A program made the translations under genes and the position numbers. A DNA stretch of 64,000 bases from Leptothermofonsia sichuanensis E412 (lineage in GTDB: Bacteria > Cyanobacteriota > Cyanobacteriia > Leptolyngbyales > Leptolyngbyaceae). The DNA is taken from assembly GCF_019891175.1 (NCBI RefSeq), contig NZ_CP072600.1:558001-622000 (forward strand). Direction: 5' to 3'. The notes under the pieces are model-generated. The model did no database searches. It was not told the DNA's origin and worked only from the letters and a program-made list of their open reading frames with translations. Shown here one piece after another: positions 19,149 through 27,455 of this stretch (position 1 is its first letter; each line of letters opens with the position of its first letter).

Positions 19149-19661
19149 TTAATCGCCCCATCCCAGCCAGTGCCCCCGATCCAATTTGTCTGAGCGCTCC
19201 AGACGTGGGCGCTTGCGATTTTCCCGTTGCTGCTTCATACGTTTCACAAACTGTTGCCGCTGCTCCAGGGTCAGCACTTCTCGAATTTCCAGCAAACTAT
19301 TGAAGCGGTTATCAGCATGTTGCTGCTTTAAAGTCCTCACCTGACGATATTTCTCGCGTACCTGGTCGGCGGAAGCGTCACTTGCCAGCATTTCCCTCAT
19401 TTCTTTCTGAGCCTGCTGCATGGCCTGCCGCTGCTTTGATAAGTCATCTCGATAGCGACTGCGAATCGCCTGAATCTTTTGGATCTGCTCCTGGCTCAGG
19501 TTTAGATTCTCTAACCAGCCTTCCTCTGAACGGCGACCTTTTTGTTCTACCGGACCCTGGGCAAGCGGGTTGGAGAACAGATTGCTTGGGTTGGCAAGGG
19601 CGATCGCCCCTCCCAGGGTAAGGACAGCAGCAGCAACCATAGCAATGCGACGCGCGAACAT
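19149..19661 (-). CDS. Spy/CpxP-like periplasmic LTxxQ protein
   Basis: 170 residues: a signal peptide (VAAAVLTLGGAIALA), then an all-helical charged protein with LSQEQIQKIQAI and LTLEQRQQFVKRM, the paired LTxxQ-like motifs of the Spy/CpxP family. Known members are periplasmic chaperones or stress/metal sensors. AGGAGGT precedes the ATG at 19661. It is the third gene of the sigma-anti-sigma operon, separated from the anti-sigma gene by 5 bp, so it is likely an envelope output or sensor of that system. Confidence 0.82.
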   Translation of the reverse strand: MFARRIAMVAAAVLTLGGAIALANPSNLFSNPLAQGPVEQKGRRSEEGWLENLNLSQEQIQKIQAIRSRYRDDLSKQRQAMQQAQKEMREMLASDASADQVREKYRQVRTLKQQHADNRFNSLLEIREVLTLEQRQQFVKRMKQQRENRKRPRLERSDKLDRGHWLGWGD

Positions 19662-19666
19662 GGGAT

Positions 19667-20104
19667 CTACCTCCTGATGGAAGGGAGCAGGGAATGGGTT
19701 GAAAGGGTTGAAGCGATAACCAATGGGAAACCGGGTACCTGACTCTTCAGAACAGACCAGTCTTCTTCTGAGTCATCGTTGACCGAGGCATCCCAACTAG
19801 TTTCAATGAACGTTTCCAGCACCCTTAGATCAGAAGCACTGGGACTGGAAGGGTACAGGGCACGATAGCTGAATACACCAGCCACGAGACCAGCCGCGAT
19901 CGCCGTTGGCACCCATGCCGACCGATACCATCTGCTTCGGGAAAACGGTCGCACTGTCTGAGAGGGTTCATCTAACTGGGCGATCGCACTCAAAATTTTT
20001 GTCTCCAGATCGGGGGCTGGAGAAGGTGGCTGAGGACGATTTTGTTGTAAAAACCTGACCAGATCGTGGTCGTCATCGGGGGGAAGAATAGGCGGGTGGG
20101 TCAT
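19667..20104 (-). CDS. putative anti-sigma factor, single-pass membrane protein
   Basis: 145 residues with a cytoplasmic N-terminal region (HDLVRFLQQNRPQPPSPAP), one membrane segment at about 66-83 (WVPTAIAAGLVAGVFSY) and a periplasmic tail. No zinc-binding HxxxCxxC motif is seen. The call rests on its position: the ATG overlaps the sigma-factor stop by 4 bp (ATGA). Anti-sigma proteins hold the ECF factor at the membrane until an envelope signal releases it. Confidence 0.7.
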   Translation of the reverse strand: MTHPPILPPDDDHDLVRFLQQNRPQPPSPAPDLETKILSAIAQLDEPSQTVRPFSRSRWYRSAWVPTAIAAGLVAGVFSYRALYPSSPSASDLRVLETFIETSWDASVNDDSEEDWSVLKSQVPGFPLVIASTLSTHSLLPSIRR

Positions 20105-20703
20105 AGTTGGACTCCTTCTTTCTGCAAAAACTGGCGCATCGCAGCACGGGCATGAAACAACCGGGACTTCACTGTTCCGACAGGAATTCCAAGAATTTCA
20201 GCAACCTCCTTTTGAGGCACTTCTTCCAGATCATGCAACACCAGAATGGTGCGGTGATCAAAACTGAGTTGAGTTAATCCGCGCTGTACCAGATCCTGAT
20301 AATGGAAACGCATAACATCAGGAGCATCCTGCTGGGTTGGAGTGTTGTGGGTCAATACCTGAAGCCGGGTGCGCCGCTGAGCCGCTGCCTGGCGCTGGTC
20401 AGAAGCCACATTCCAGGCAATTCGATAGAGCCAGGTTGAAAACTGGGCAGACTGTCGAAACTTTGGCAATCCTTTCCAGGCTCTTAAAAAGACCTCCTGC
20501 ACCAGATCATCCAGTGCTGAGGCGTCACAAAGTTGGAAAAGGATAGACCTTACCCGTTTTTGATGGCGACGGTAGAGACTCTGAAAACTTTGGGAGTCTC
20601 CCTGAAGACACTGCTGCACCAGGTCGCGATCGGAGTTGCCCGTGAAAGGCTGGGACTGATTTTGCTCGGCCGGGTCACGCGATTCTACCGCCACAGATAA
20701 CAC
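20101..20703 (-). CDS. ECF RNA polymerase sigma factor
   Basis: 200 residues, start GTG at 20703. Region 2 is visible as LYRRHQKRVRSILF through DDLVQEVFLRAWKGLPKF and FSTWLYRIAWNVASD (core binding and -10 recognition). Region 4 is TILVLHDLEEVPQKEVAEILGIPVGTVKSRLFHARAAMR (HTH, -35 recognition). The layout sigma, anti-sigma, Spy-like protein indicates an envelope or metal stress regulon. ECF operons are usually autoregulated, but no promoter was assigned. Confidence 0.93.
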   Translation of the reverse strand: MLSVAVESRDPAEQNQSQPFTGNSDRDLVQQCLQGDSQSFQSLYRRHQKRVRSILFQLCDASALDDLVQEVFLRAWKGLPKFRQSAQFSTWLYRIAWNVASDQRQAAAQRRTRLQVLTHNTPTQQDAPDVMRFHYQDLVQRGLTQLSFDHRTILVLHDLEEVPQKEVAEILGIPVGTVKSRLFHARAAMRQFLQKEGVQL

Positions 20704-21475
20704 CTGAAAAGTTCACTCCATTCATTCTCATACCTCTCTGATCAGATAAGACCGGGCCAGTTCAGAAAAGGTTCAAAGTATATAGCGATCCTATCTGGAT
20801 TGTGAGAAAGGATTCCTGGGGAATCCTTTCTCACAAAGCCTCTCACTCTCACAACTGATTTTAGGACTGCTATAGTAACAGGCTGAAGGGGGACCAGTTA
20901 TTCAGACCCAGGAAAACCAGCGGCAGCAGATCTTAAAGTTTTAGTTCCGTGGGTGAAAAGTGCAGCGGTGGGGAAAACTAAAAGCGGCAGCCCCTCTGCC
21001 CAAAAACAACGGAACCAGACCAACAAACAGCAGGAATACAGTGGAAATCACGGATGACAGAACTTTGTTTTTTAGGGTTATGTAAAGTCAGTCCTGGGTT
21101 TGCGATGCTTTCATAAAGTAGGTTTCTGTTAGTCGGCACATCAGGCAGAATGGACTCAGTGATTTGGCTAAAAAGTAACGCTCTGGAGCCTGCTCGGGGC
21201 ATTACTACGATAACCCTGTGGACAACAACACCGCTCAAAATAATTAACAAACCACCACTTCCAGTCCAGGAACTGTCTATGTGGATTTGCTGATAGTGAT
21301 GTAAGGAGAAAAGGTAATGTCTGTTCTATGACAACTACTGCGCGCAAAGGGCTTGCTTGAAGCCGCCAGAAATCTGGAGTCCACGCCTCATCTATTTCGA
21401 TATGGGTGGGGTTGGAAATCACCGGGGTGATTGATGGTATTGATAATGTCCATTTACCGAACTGGTTAAATTGTT
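20704..21475. other. 772-bp intergenic region
   Basis: Lies between two divergent genes. It contains the palindromic element at 20781-20874. The remaining open frames (for example on the minus strand at 20978-21250 and 21168-21422) overlap one another, lack domains and look spurious. Confidence 0.5.
20781..20874. repeat. 94-bp palindromic MITE with a perfect 16-bp hairpin
   Basis: The ends TATAGCGATCCTATCTGGAT and (reverse complement of the right end) TATAGCAGTCCTAAAATCAG are related inverted repeats. Inside, TGTGAGAAAGGATTCC, three bases, then GGAATCCTTTCTCACA form a perfect stem (20801-20835). No T-tract follows, so this is a repeat element rather than a terminator. Confidence 0.7.
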
Positions 21476-22477
21476 GTGACTAGATTTGAAGAACCAGGTA
21501 GTCAAGCGACAATCTTCACCCATGAATGCTTGATTCCTTTACCTGCCTCCTTCACCGTAATTCAGGCGGTTGACTTTAAACAAAAGTTCCAGAAAACCTG
21601 TGAAGATAACCCCGATCTGGCGATTGTTCGATTAGACTTCAAACAGACCATTTTCATGGATAGCAGTGGCATTGGCTCACTGGTTGGCTGCTGGAAAATT
21701 GCCCAAAAGCAGGGGATCCGGTTGATTCTGCAAGATGTTTCTCCTCAGGTCATGTCAATTCTGGCGCTGACCGATCTGGATAAGCTGTTTGAGATTGAGC
21801 AAGCAGGAGCTACACCTCCCCTGCACCGGACAAAAACCATCCCCTCCTCCGATCCTCCCTTCATCACTCATCCCTCTGTCAAATCGCGCACTAAACGACT
21901 GATTGACATTACAGGGGCACTGGTGGGTCTGTTGATCACGGCTGTTTTGTTGATTCCAATTACGATCGCAATTAAGCTGGACAACCCTGGCCCCATTTTT
22001 TTTGGTCAGATCCGGTGTTCCTGGATGGGCAGGCGCTTTCGGATGTGGAAGTTTCGCTCAATGGTATCCGACGCTGAAAAGTTAAAGCATCTGGTCGAAA
22101 ACCAGGCATGTGGAGCTATTTTCAAAAATGCCAATGACCCACGAGTGACCCGGGTTGGTCGCTTTCTTCGCAAAACCAGCCTGGACGAGTTGCCTCAATT
22201 CTGGAATGTCCTTAAGGGAGAAATGAGCCTGGTGGGTACTCGCCCGCCGACCCCGGATGAGGTAGAACGCTATGAAATTCCTCAATGGCAACGGCTGGAT
22301 ATTAAACCTGGAATGACTGGCGAGTGGCAGGTGAATGGGCGATCGTCGGTCAAAAATTTTGAAGATGTTGTCCACCTGGATTTGAAATACCAGGAGAACT
22401 GGAGCCTGCTGTACGATTTAAAATTAATTTTGAAGACAATCTGGATTATTTTCAACAAAAATGCTGGGGCAATGTGA
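21476..22477 (+). CDS. STAS domain fused to bacterial sugar (phosphoglycosyl) transferase
   Basis: 333 residues, GTG start. Residues about 10-115 are a STAS (anti-sigma-factor antagonist) domain, with LDFKQTIFMDSSGIGSLVGCW holding the Ser of the DSSGI motif that is phosphorylated in SpoIIAA-like proteins. A linker follows, then a membrane helix (ITGALVGLLITAVLLIPITI). The polyisoprenyl-phosphate hexose-1-phosphate transferase domain has DNPGPIFFGQIRCSWMGR, WKFRSM, RVTRVGRFLRKTSLDELPQ and MSLVGTRPPTPDEV. The enzyme part would start exopolysaccharide repeat units on undecaprenyl phosphate at the membrane; the STAS part suggests control by partner-switching phosphorylation. The gene stands alone. 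Confidence 0.9.
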   Translation: MTRFEEPGSQATIFTHECLIPLPASFTVIQAVDFKQKFQKTCEDNPDLAIVRLDFKQTIFMDSSGIGSLVGCWKIAQKQGIRLILQDVSPQVMSILALTDLDKLFEIEQAGATPPLHRTKTIPSSDPPFITHPSVKSRTKRLIDITGALVGLLITAVLLIPITIAIKLDNPGPIFFGQIRCSWMGRRFRMWKFRSMVSDAEKLKHLVENQACGAIFKNANDPRVTRVGRFLRKTSLDELPQFWNVLKGEMSLVGTRPPTPDEVERYEIPQWQRLDIKPGMTGEWQVNGRSSVKNFEDVVHLDLKYQENWSLLYDLKLILKTIWIIFNKNAGAM

Positions 22478-22577
22478 GGAACGAACACGTTGTTCATTTC
22501 TTCTACCTGTGGAGCAGGCATCTGCTCCACAGATTTTTAGTCATCCTGAATGCAGCAAAATCCCTTTCTGATGACCT

Positions 22578-23423
22578 TTATGGCGTTCTTACCAGACCCG
22601 TTACCTGATAATGCACACCTGATTTCTTGAAGTGCATGTTGATTGGCAAACCAGCACTACCTGCATTTTGAATCTGCTGATAACTCCACATAGCGAAGTC
22701 TGCTCCAATGTAGTCATCTGGATCGACGACACTGAAAATACCCGAAATACTTCTCAAAGATTCTTGCTTAATTGCCTGACGCATGGCAGAAGCAATTCTG
22801 GTTTTCAGCAAATTGACATCCGGTGAACTGATCGTCCGAATCGCCTGGTCTAATTCCTTTTGCAATACCTTAATCAGGGCCTGCCTGCCTGCGTTGGCAG
22901 CTTTGGTTGGCGTAGCATCTTCTTCCATTGCAATTACAATCAGTCCAACCATGCTTTTTTCTTTGGCAATGTTTTCTGGTAACCCGCCAATCGGCAAAAT
23001 ATTGGTTGAAAAGCGCCCTGTAGAGGGTGGAATGGCAAAGCGGTTACCAGCCTTCACATTTTTACGTCCCAGGTTGCCGTGGGTTTTGCTGGGACTCTGA
23101 ATGCGGACTCTGGCATTTGCCAGATTGGAAAGCTGAATCGTTGTACCATCGGCATAAATTGCAGCCACAAACAGGTATGGCTCATCTCCATTACTGTAAA
23201 AGCTATCTTCATCTGCGTTGTGACAAATAAACTGATTCAGTTGGAGCGTAACTGGCAAAGAACCGACTGGGACAGGTTGGGGAGGACGGGGTGGTTGGGG
23301 AATTCCCGGTCTTTCTGGAATGGGTTCTCGACCATCTTGAGGAATGGCAACCGAAGGACTCACAAAGCCTAATCCCAAAGTCAGTGCGCAAGCTGCCAGA
23401 GAGTGTAAACGAAGCGAGGACAT
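22578..23423 (-). CDS. secreted hypothetical protein
   Basis: 281 residues with a Sec signal peptide (LAACALTLGLGFVSPSVA). A Pro-rich linker follows (ERPGIPQPPRPPQPVPVG), then a domain of about 220 residues that I do not recognise (LQLNQFICHNADEDSFYSNGDEPYLFVAAIY at its start). It has no catalytic motif visible to me. Probably periplasmic or extracellular. It is convergent with the STAS-sugar transferase gene. Confidence 0.65.
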   Translation of the reverse strand: MSSLRLHSLAACALTLGLGFVSPSVAIPQDGREPIPERPGIPQPPRPPQPVPVGSLPVTLQLNQFICHNADEDSFYSNGDEPYLFVAAIYADGTTIQLSNLANARVRIQSPSKTHGNLGRKNVKAGNRFAIPPSTGRFSTNILPIGGLPENIAKEKSMVGLIVIAMEEDATPTKAANAGRQALIKVLQKELDQAIRTISSPDVNLLKTRIASAMRQAIKQESLRSISGIFSVVDPDDYIGADFAMWSYQQIQNAGSAGLPINMHFKKSGVHYQVTGLVRTP

Positions 23424-23936
23424 ATCTCTAATTTCTCCAGAATACAGCGTAGAGTGGAGAGCTTGGATTTTCTTTCATTCCATGCAGTGAAGCGATCGCA
23501 CGTCCTTAGCCTGTAGGGGTTGTATGCTGGTTATGCCAGAGTAGCCATGTAGTCCTTGCTGGCATTGAGTTATGTGCCAGAAGTATGCCAAAGGATTTCA
23601 ACCCAGTCGGCTACGTCTGCAACTTAATAGCGCCCATTTATGGAACAGTGAAAATTAATCAATTTGACATTCATCAATAGGAACCGAGGAAGCGATGAAA
23701 CAATAGATTTTCCAAGCTCAGAATACTCAGAATAGCATCCGTTTAATCAGAGCCGACAGTACCTTCGAGGGTACTGTAGAGCGGGTTACAGCAATTTTCA
23801 GTGTTCAGTTTGCAAAAAATTCAGAGCATCAATGTCAAAGCCTATCCCAAAAGCCCCAACGGTCAAAGCCCAAAACCAAACGGAGCCAGTTTTCGGATAG
23901 GCTTAAGCTGACAGTGGACGAAACCATTGTGACAGA
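23424..23936. other. 513-bp divergent intergenic region
   Basis: No gene seen. It holds palindromic element copy c at 23838-23904, which ends 32 bp before the next start codon and so may lie within that gene's leader. An inverted motif GTACCTTCGAGGGTAC lies near 23760. Confidence 0.45.
23838..23904. repeat. short palindromic element (AAGCC family), copy c
   Basis: AAGCCTATCCCAAAAGCCCC ... GCCAGTTTTCGGATAGGCTT. Inverted ends match copies a, b and d; the interior differs. Confidence 0.7.
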
Positions 23937-25343
23937 ATGACACACTCTCCCTCTGCCAATTACCATCCTCGCTGGCTAGAACGTCTCGTGGCCTTACTGG
24001 CTCTGGCCAACTTTATCCTGGTGATATTTGATTCGAGCTATGTTCGCCTGCGGGGCTTTTACTGGAGAACGATACCCAGCCTGACGCGACTATACGATCC
24101 CGTTAAAGGCATTCAGCCCCATCCCGAAACCCAGAATTACCTGAAACAGCTTGATCGCCTCAGTCAAAACCTTGCCCAGACAGATATAAAGTCCACTGAA
24201 GCACAGAAACTCCTGGCTGAATTGCGGCAATCCAGTCAGCAATTAATTCAGGATAATCCCTTTGAAGATGGGAATCAAAGTCACCTGCTGGCAAAGATCA
24301 ATCAGGAACTCCGGACTCGCACCAGGCAGTTGAACGCCCGGGACGGCTTTGCAACGTTCTGGAGTTCCCCCTATCTGGCTCAAGCTGGCTGGCAATCTGA
24401 ACTTGAATTTTTCAACACCCGCCTACGACCGTTGATTGCCAGTAATTATTACCGGGAAATTGATTCATACGGTCAAATGGTCAATTATTTCTGGATGATC
24501 GATTTGCCCTTTGTCCTGGTCTTTGCGATCGATTTTCTGGTACGCACCTACCGTCTCAGTCACCGTCGCCCTGACCTCAACTGGCTGGAGGCAATTCTGC
24601 GCCGATGGTTTGATCTGTTTTTGCTATTGCCCTTCTGGCGCTGGCTACGAGTCATTCCCGTAACTATTCGTTTATATCAGGCGGAGCTTTTGAACCTGGA
24701 ACCCATCCGGGCACAACTCAATCACGATTTTGCGATTAGTTTTGCCCAGGAACTGACCGAAATGATCGGGGTACAAGTTATTGATCAGCTTCAGGAGACG
24801 ATCCAACGGGGAGATTTCACCCGCTGGCTGCTGCATCCAGAGGGTCGCCGCCCTTACGTGCAGTTGAATAACCGCAATGAAGCCCTTGCGATCGCCCAAC
24901 GCCTGATTCATATCAGTGTCCATGATGTTATGCCCCAGGTGCAACCAGATGTCAACGATCTGATTCACCACACAATCACGAAAACACTGAATCGGCTACC
25001 CCTTTATCAGCAGATTCAGAGTCTTCCAGGATTTGATGGGCTGCCTTCCCAGGTGATTGAAAACCTGGCAAATACCCTTTCACAAACGCTTTACAGCAAC
25101 CTGACAGGCACCATCGATGATCCCAAGGGTGCTGAAATCTCTGCCCGGTTAACCAAAAATTTTCGAGATGCCCTGGAACGGGAACTCCAAAAAAGTCACA
25201 ACTTGCAGGAAATTGAATCCCTTCTGGTAGATATGCTGGAGGAATTCAAAATCAACTACGTCGAGCGCATTGCCGAAGGGGGGCTGGAAAAAGCTGTAGA
25301 GGAAACTGAGAAACTGAGCCGGCAGTACACCCGTTCAGTGTAG
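23937..25343 (+). CDS. large membrane-associated protein of unknown function
   Basis: 468 residues, not recognised. There are hydrophobic segments near residues 15-35 (LVALLALANFILVIFDSSYV) and about 185-205 (MIDLPFVLVFAIDFLVRTY), with a weaker one around 225-245 (WFDLFLLLPFWRWLRV). That pattern is loosely like the first helices of a voltage-gated-channel-type domain, but no pore motif is present. The C-terminal half is helical and soluble (LTEMIGVQVIDQLQETI, LLVDMLEEFKINYVERI). It precedes an Hsp70 homologue by 169 bp in the same orientation, which may indicate partnership. Confidence 0.65.
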   Translation: MTHSPSANYHPRWLERLVALLALANFILVIFDSSYVRLRGFYWRTIPSLTRLYDPVKGIQPHPETQNYLKQLDRLSQNLAQTDIKSTEAQKLLAELRQSSQQLIQDNPFEDGNQSHLLAKINQELRTRTRQLNARDGFATFWSSPYLAQAGWQSELEFFNTRLRPLIASNYYREIDSYGQMVNYFWMIDLPFVLVFAIDFLVRTYRLSHRRPDLNWLEAILRRWFDLFLLLPFWRWLRVIPVTIRLYQAELLNLEPIRAQLNHDFAISFAQELTEMIGVQVIDQLQETIQRGDFTRWLLHPEGRRPYVQLNNRNEALAIAQRLIHISVHDVMPQVQPDVNDLIHHTITKTLNRLPLYQQIQSLPGFDGLPSQVIENLANTLSQTLYSNLTGTIDDPKGAEISARLTKNFRDALERELQKSHNLQEIESLLVDMLEEFKINYVERIAEGGLEKAVEETEKLSRQYTRSV

Positions 25344-25512
25344 GCGATGTCCAAAAATCATCGCCTTCTGCTCACTGGTGAGAACCAATGATTGGTATGG
25401 TCTTTAATAAGGAGTAATGGGTTTAATCCTATTCAAAGGCTGCCTGGTTGTAAGCAAGTCTTGAGCCAGTAGTCTTCGGAGTAGGTTTCTGAGGCGACCT
25501 GTCTGAATTTGC

Positions 25513-27114
25513 ATGGGCATTGCAATCGATTTTGGTACCAGTAATACAGTGATTGCCCGCTGGAACCGGGCAACCCAACACCCGGAAACCCTCAGCTTAC
25601 CGGGCTTGACCTATAAATCAGGGCAGAATCCTCCCCTGATTCCCAGTCTGGTATATGTGGAAGATGCAACTAAAGGGCAGGTGGTCCTGGGACAGTCCGT
25701 CCGCGATCGCGCCCTTGACCTTGCCACTGATTCACGCTTTTTCCGCAACTTTAAGCGTGGTATCGGTGCTCCAGTCCAGGGATTTCTGCCAGAACTGGAT
25801 GGGCAGGTTGTCAGCTTTGAACAGGTAGGGCAATGGTTTCTGACCCAGATCATCCAGCAGTTGAAGGCGATCGCACCTGAGGCCGGGGAATCTCTTGTGT
25901 TTACCGTCCCGGTAGATAGCTTTGAAACCTATCGACTGTGGTTAGGGCGCGTATGCGAGTCCCTCCAGGTTGAGCAGGTACGAATGCTGGATGAACCAAC
26001 GGCTGCTGCCCTGGGATATGGGCTGACCAATCGGCAGACCCTGTTAGTGATTGATTTTGGCGGCGGCACTCTGGATCTGTCCCTGGTTCAACTGGATGTT
26101 GGGGCTGGCGGACAAACCAGACCCCTGGGCTTTATCCTCAAGTGGGGGCAAAAATCCTTTGCAGAGGAGTCGGGGCAGAAACCGAAAGTTGCCCGTGTAC
26201 TGGCAAAAGCCGGGCAAAATCTGGGTGGGTCAGATATTGACAACTGGCTGGCTGACTATTTTGGCTCAACTCAAGGGCTGCCAGTCACCCCCCTGACTAT
26301 TCGACTGGCAGAGCGGCTGAAAATTCAGCTTTCTTTGCAAACGCAGGCGCAGGAGGTGTACTTCAACGATGAAACCTTTGAGAGTTACGAACTCCAACTC
26401 AACCACGCCCAATTTGAGGACATCTTAAAGCAGCACCATTTCTTTGACCGGCTTGACGACTGTATGGCGCAGGTACTTCAGCAGGGTCGCAGGCAGGGTC
26501 TACAGATTGACGACATTGATGCCGTGCTACTGGTCGGTGGAACGGCACAAATTCCCGCCGTGCAACAGTGGGTGCAGCAGTACTTTCCGCCAGAAAAAGT
26601 TCGCTGTGAGCGGCCATTTGAAGCGATCGCCCAGGGTGCCTTGCAACTGAGCCAGGGGGTTGAGCTAAAAGACTTCCTGTACCACAGTTACGGCATTCGC
26701 TACTGGGATCGGCGGAATAACTGCCATAGCTGGCATCCTCTGATTCGGGCAGGGCAGGCATACCCCATGAACAATCCAGTTGAGTTGCTGCTGGGAGCTT
26801 CCCTGGATGATCAGCCCAGCATTGAATTGATTATTGGTGAATTGGGGGCAGAGGCAGAGCAGACAGAAGTATATTTTGATGGGGATCGTCTGGTGACCCG
26901 TCGCCTGGGTGCCGCCCAAACTCAAGTTCAACCCCTCAACGATCGGGAAGGTGCCCGCAGTATTGCTAAGCTTGACCCGCCCGGTCATCCGGGGAGCGAT
27001 CGGATTAAAGTCCTGTTCTGGGTAGACGACCAGCGTTTCCTGCGCATTACCGTAGAAGATTTGCTGGCCCTACGAACATTGCTGGAGAACCAACCAGTGG
27101 TGCAGTTAAGTTGA
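25513..27114 (+). CDS. Hsp70/DnaK-family protein, non-canonical
   Basis: 533 residues. The actin-like ATPase is clear: phosphate-1 AIDFGTSNTVIARWN, phosphate-2 LLVIDFGGGTLDLSLVQL, the adenosine motif VLLVGGTAQIPAVQQW and the linker-side LDEPTAAALGYGL. After about residue 375 the typical DnaK substrate domain and helical lid are replaced by a beta-rich segment of about 150 residues. That places it with the short Hsp70-like proteins of bacteria rather than with housekeeping DnaK. The client is unknown; the membrane protein directly upstream is a candidate partner. Confidence 0.85.
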   Translation: MGIAIDFGTSNTVIARWNRATQHPETLSLPGLTYKSGQNPPLIPSLVYVEDATKGQVVLGQSVRDRALDLATDSRFFRNFKRGIGAPVQGFLPELDGQVVSFEQVGQWFLTQIIQQLKAIAPEAGESLVFTVPVDSFETYRLWLGRVCESLQVEQVRMLDEPTAAALGYGLTNRQTLLVIDFGGGTLDLSLVQLDVGAGGQTRPLGFILKWGQKSFAEESGQKPKVARVLAKAGQNLGGSDIDNWLADYFGSTQGLPVTPLTIRLAERLKIQLSLQTQAQEVYFNDETFESYELQLNHAQFEDILKQHHFFDRLDDCMAQVLQQGRRQGLQIDDIDAVLLVGGTAQIPAVQQWVQQYFPPEKVRCERPFEAIAQGALQLSQGVELKDFLYHSYGIRYWDRRNNCHSWHPLIRAGQAYPMNNPVELLLGASLDDQPSIELIIGELGAEAEQTEVYFDGDRLVTRRLGAAQTQVQPLNDREGARSIAKLDPPGHPGSDRIKVLFWVDDQRFLRITVEDLLALRTLLENQPVVQLS

Positions 27115-27120
27115 TGAGAC

Positions 27121-27268
27121 GGAGGGGAAGAAGTGAGAAGTGAGGGGGAAGAAGTGAGAAGTGAGGGGGAAGAAGTGAGAAGTGAGGGGGAAGAAGTGAG
27201 AAGTGAGGGGGAAGAAGTGAGAAGTGAGGGGGAAGAAGTGAGAAGTGAGGGGGAAGAAGTGAGAAGTG
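27121..27268. repeat. 21-bp tandem repeat, about seven copies
   Basis: Unit AGGGGGAAGAAGTGAGAAGTG: one imperfect copy and six perfect ones beginning 6 bp after the Hsp70 stop codon. Because 21 is a multiple of three, both strands give open frames (EGEEVRS or PHFSLLP repeats), which are artefacts of the repeat. A related degenerate run (CACTTCTCACTTCTCACTCC) precedes the lipoprotein gene near 60320. Confidence 0.9.
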
Positions 27269-27297
27269 AGAAATTGTTGGTTGTGCCTGGAGTCTCC

Positions 27298-27329
27298 AGA
27301 CCTCAGAGGTTTTCAAACCTCTGAAGTCT
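27298..27329. repeat. REP-like palindrome, copy R1
   Basis: AGACCTCAGAGGTTT, two bases, AAACCTCTGAAGTCT. Same family as 53763, 57074, 59642 and 60246, with two substitutions. Confidence 0.7.
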
Positions 27330-27455
27330 TAGCCTGATGAGTTACCGATCATTTTCAACGCTCAAGGCTAAAGCAAAAACAGCCGTCAATGCGGGTACGC
27401 AAACAGCTATTATTTGGATAGCCGATTTTGAAGACGAGTCGGAACCCTTACGCAC

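Noticed and set aside
20978-21422. Minus-strand frames between the sigma factor and the STAS fusion
   Set aside because: They overlap each other in different frames and have no domain or start signal.
27121-27268. Possible CRISPR array
   Set aside because: The 21-bp units are contiguous, with no spacers between them.
27047-27324. Open frames on both strands through the 21-bp tandem repeat
   Set aside because: Produced by a repeat whose length is a multiple of three; only heptapeptide repeats are encoded and no start signal is present.
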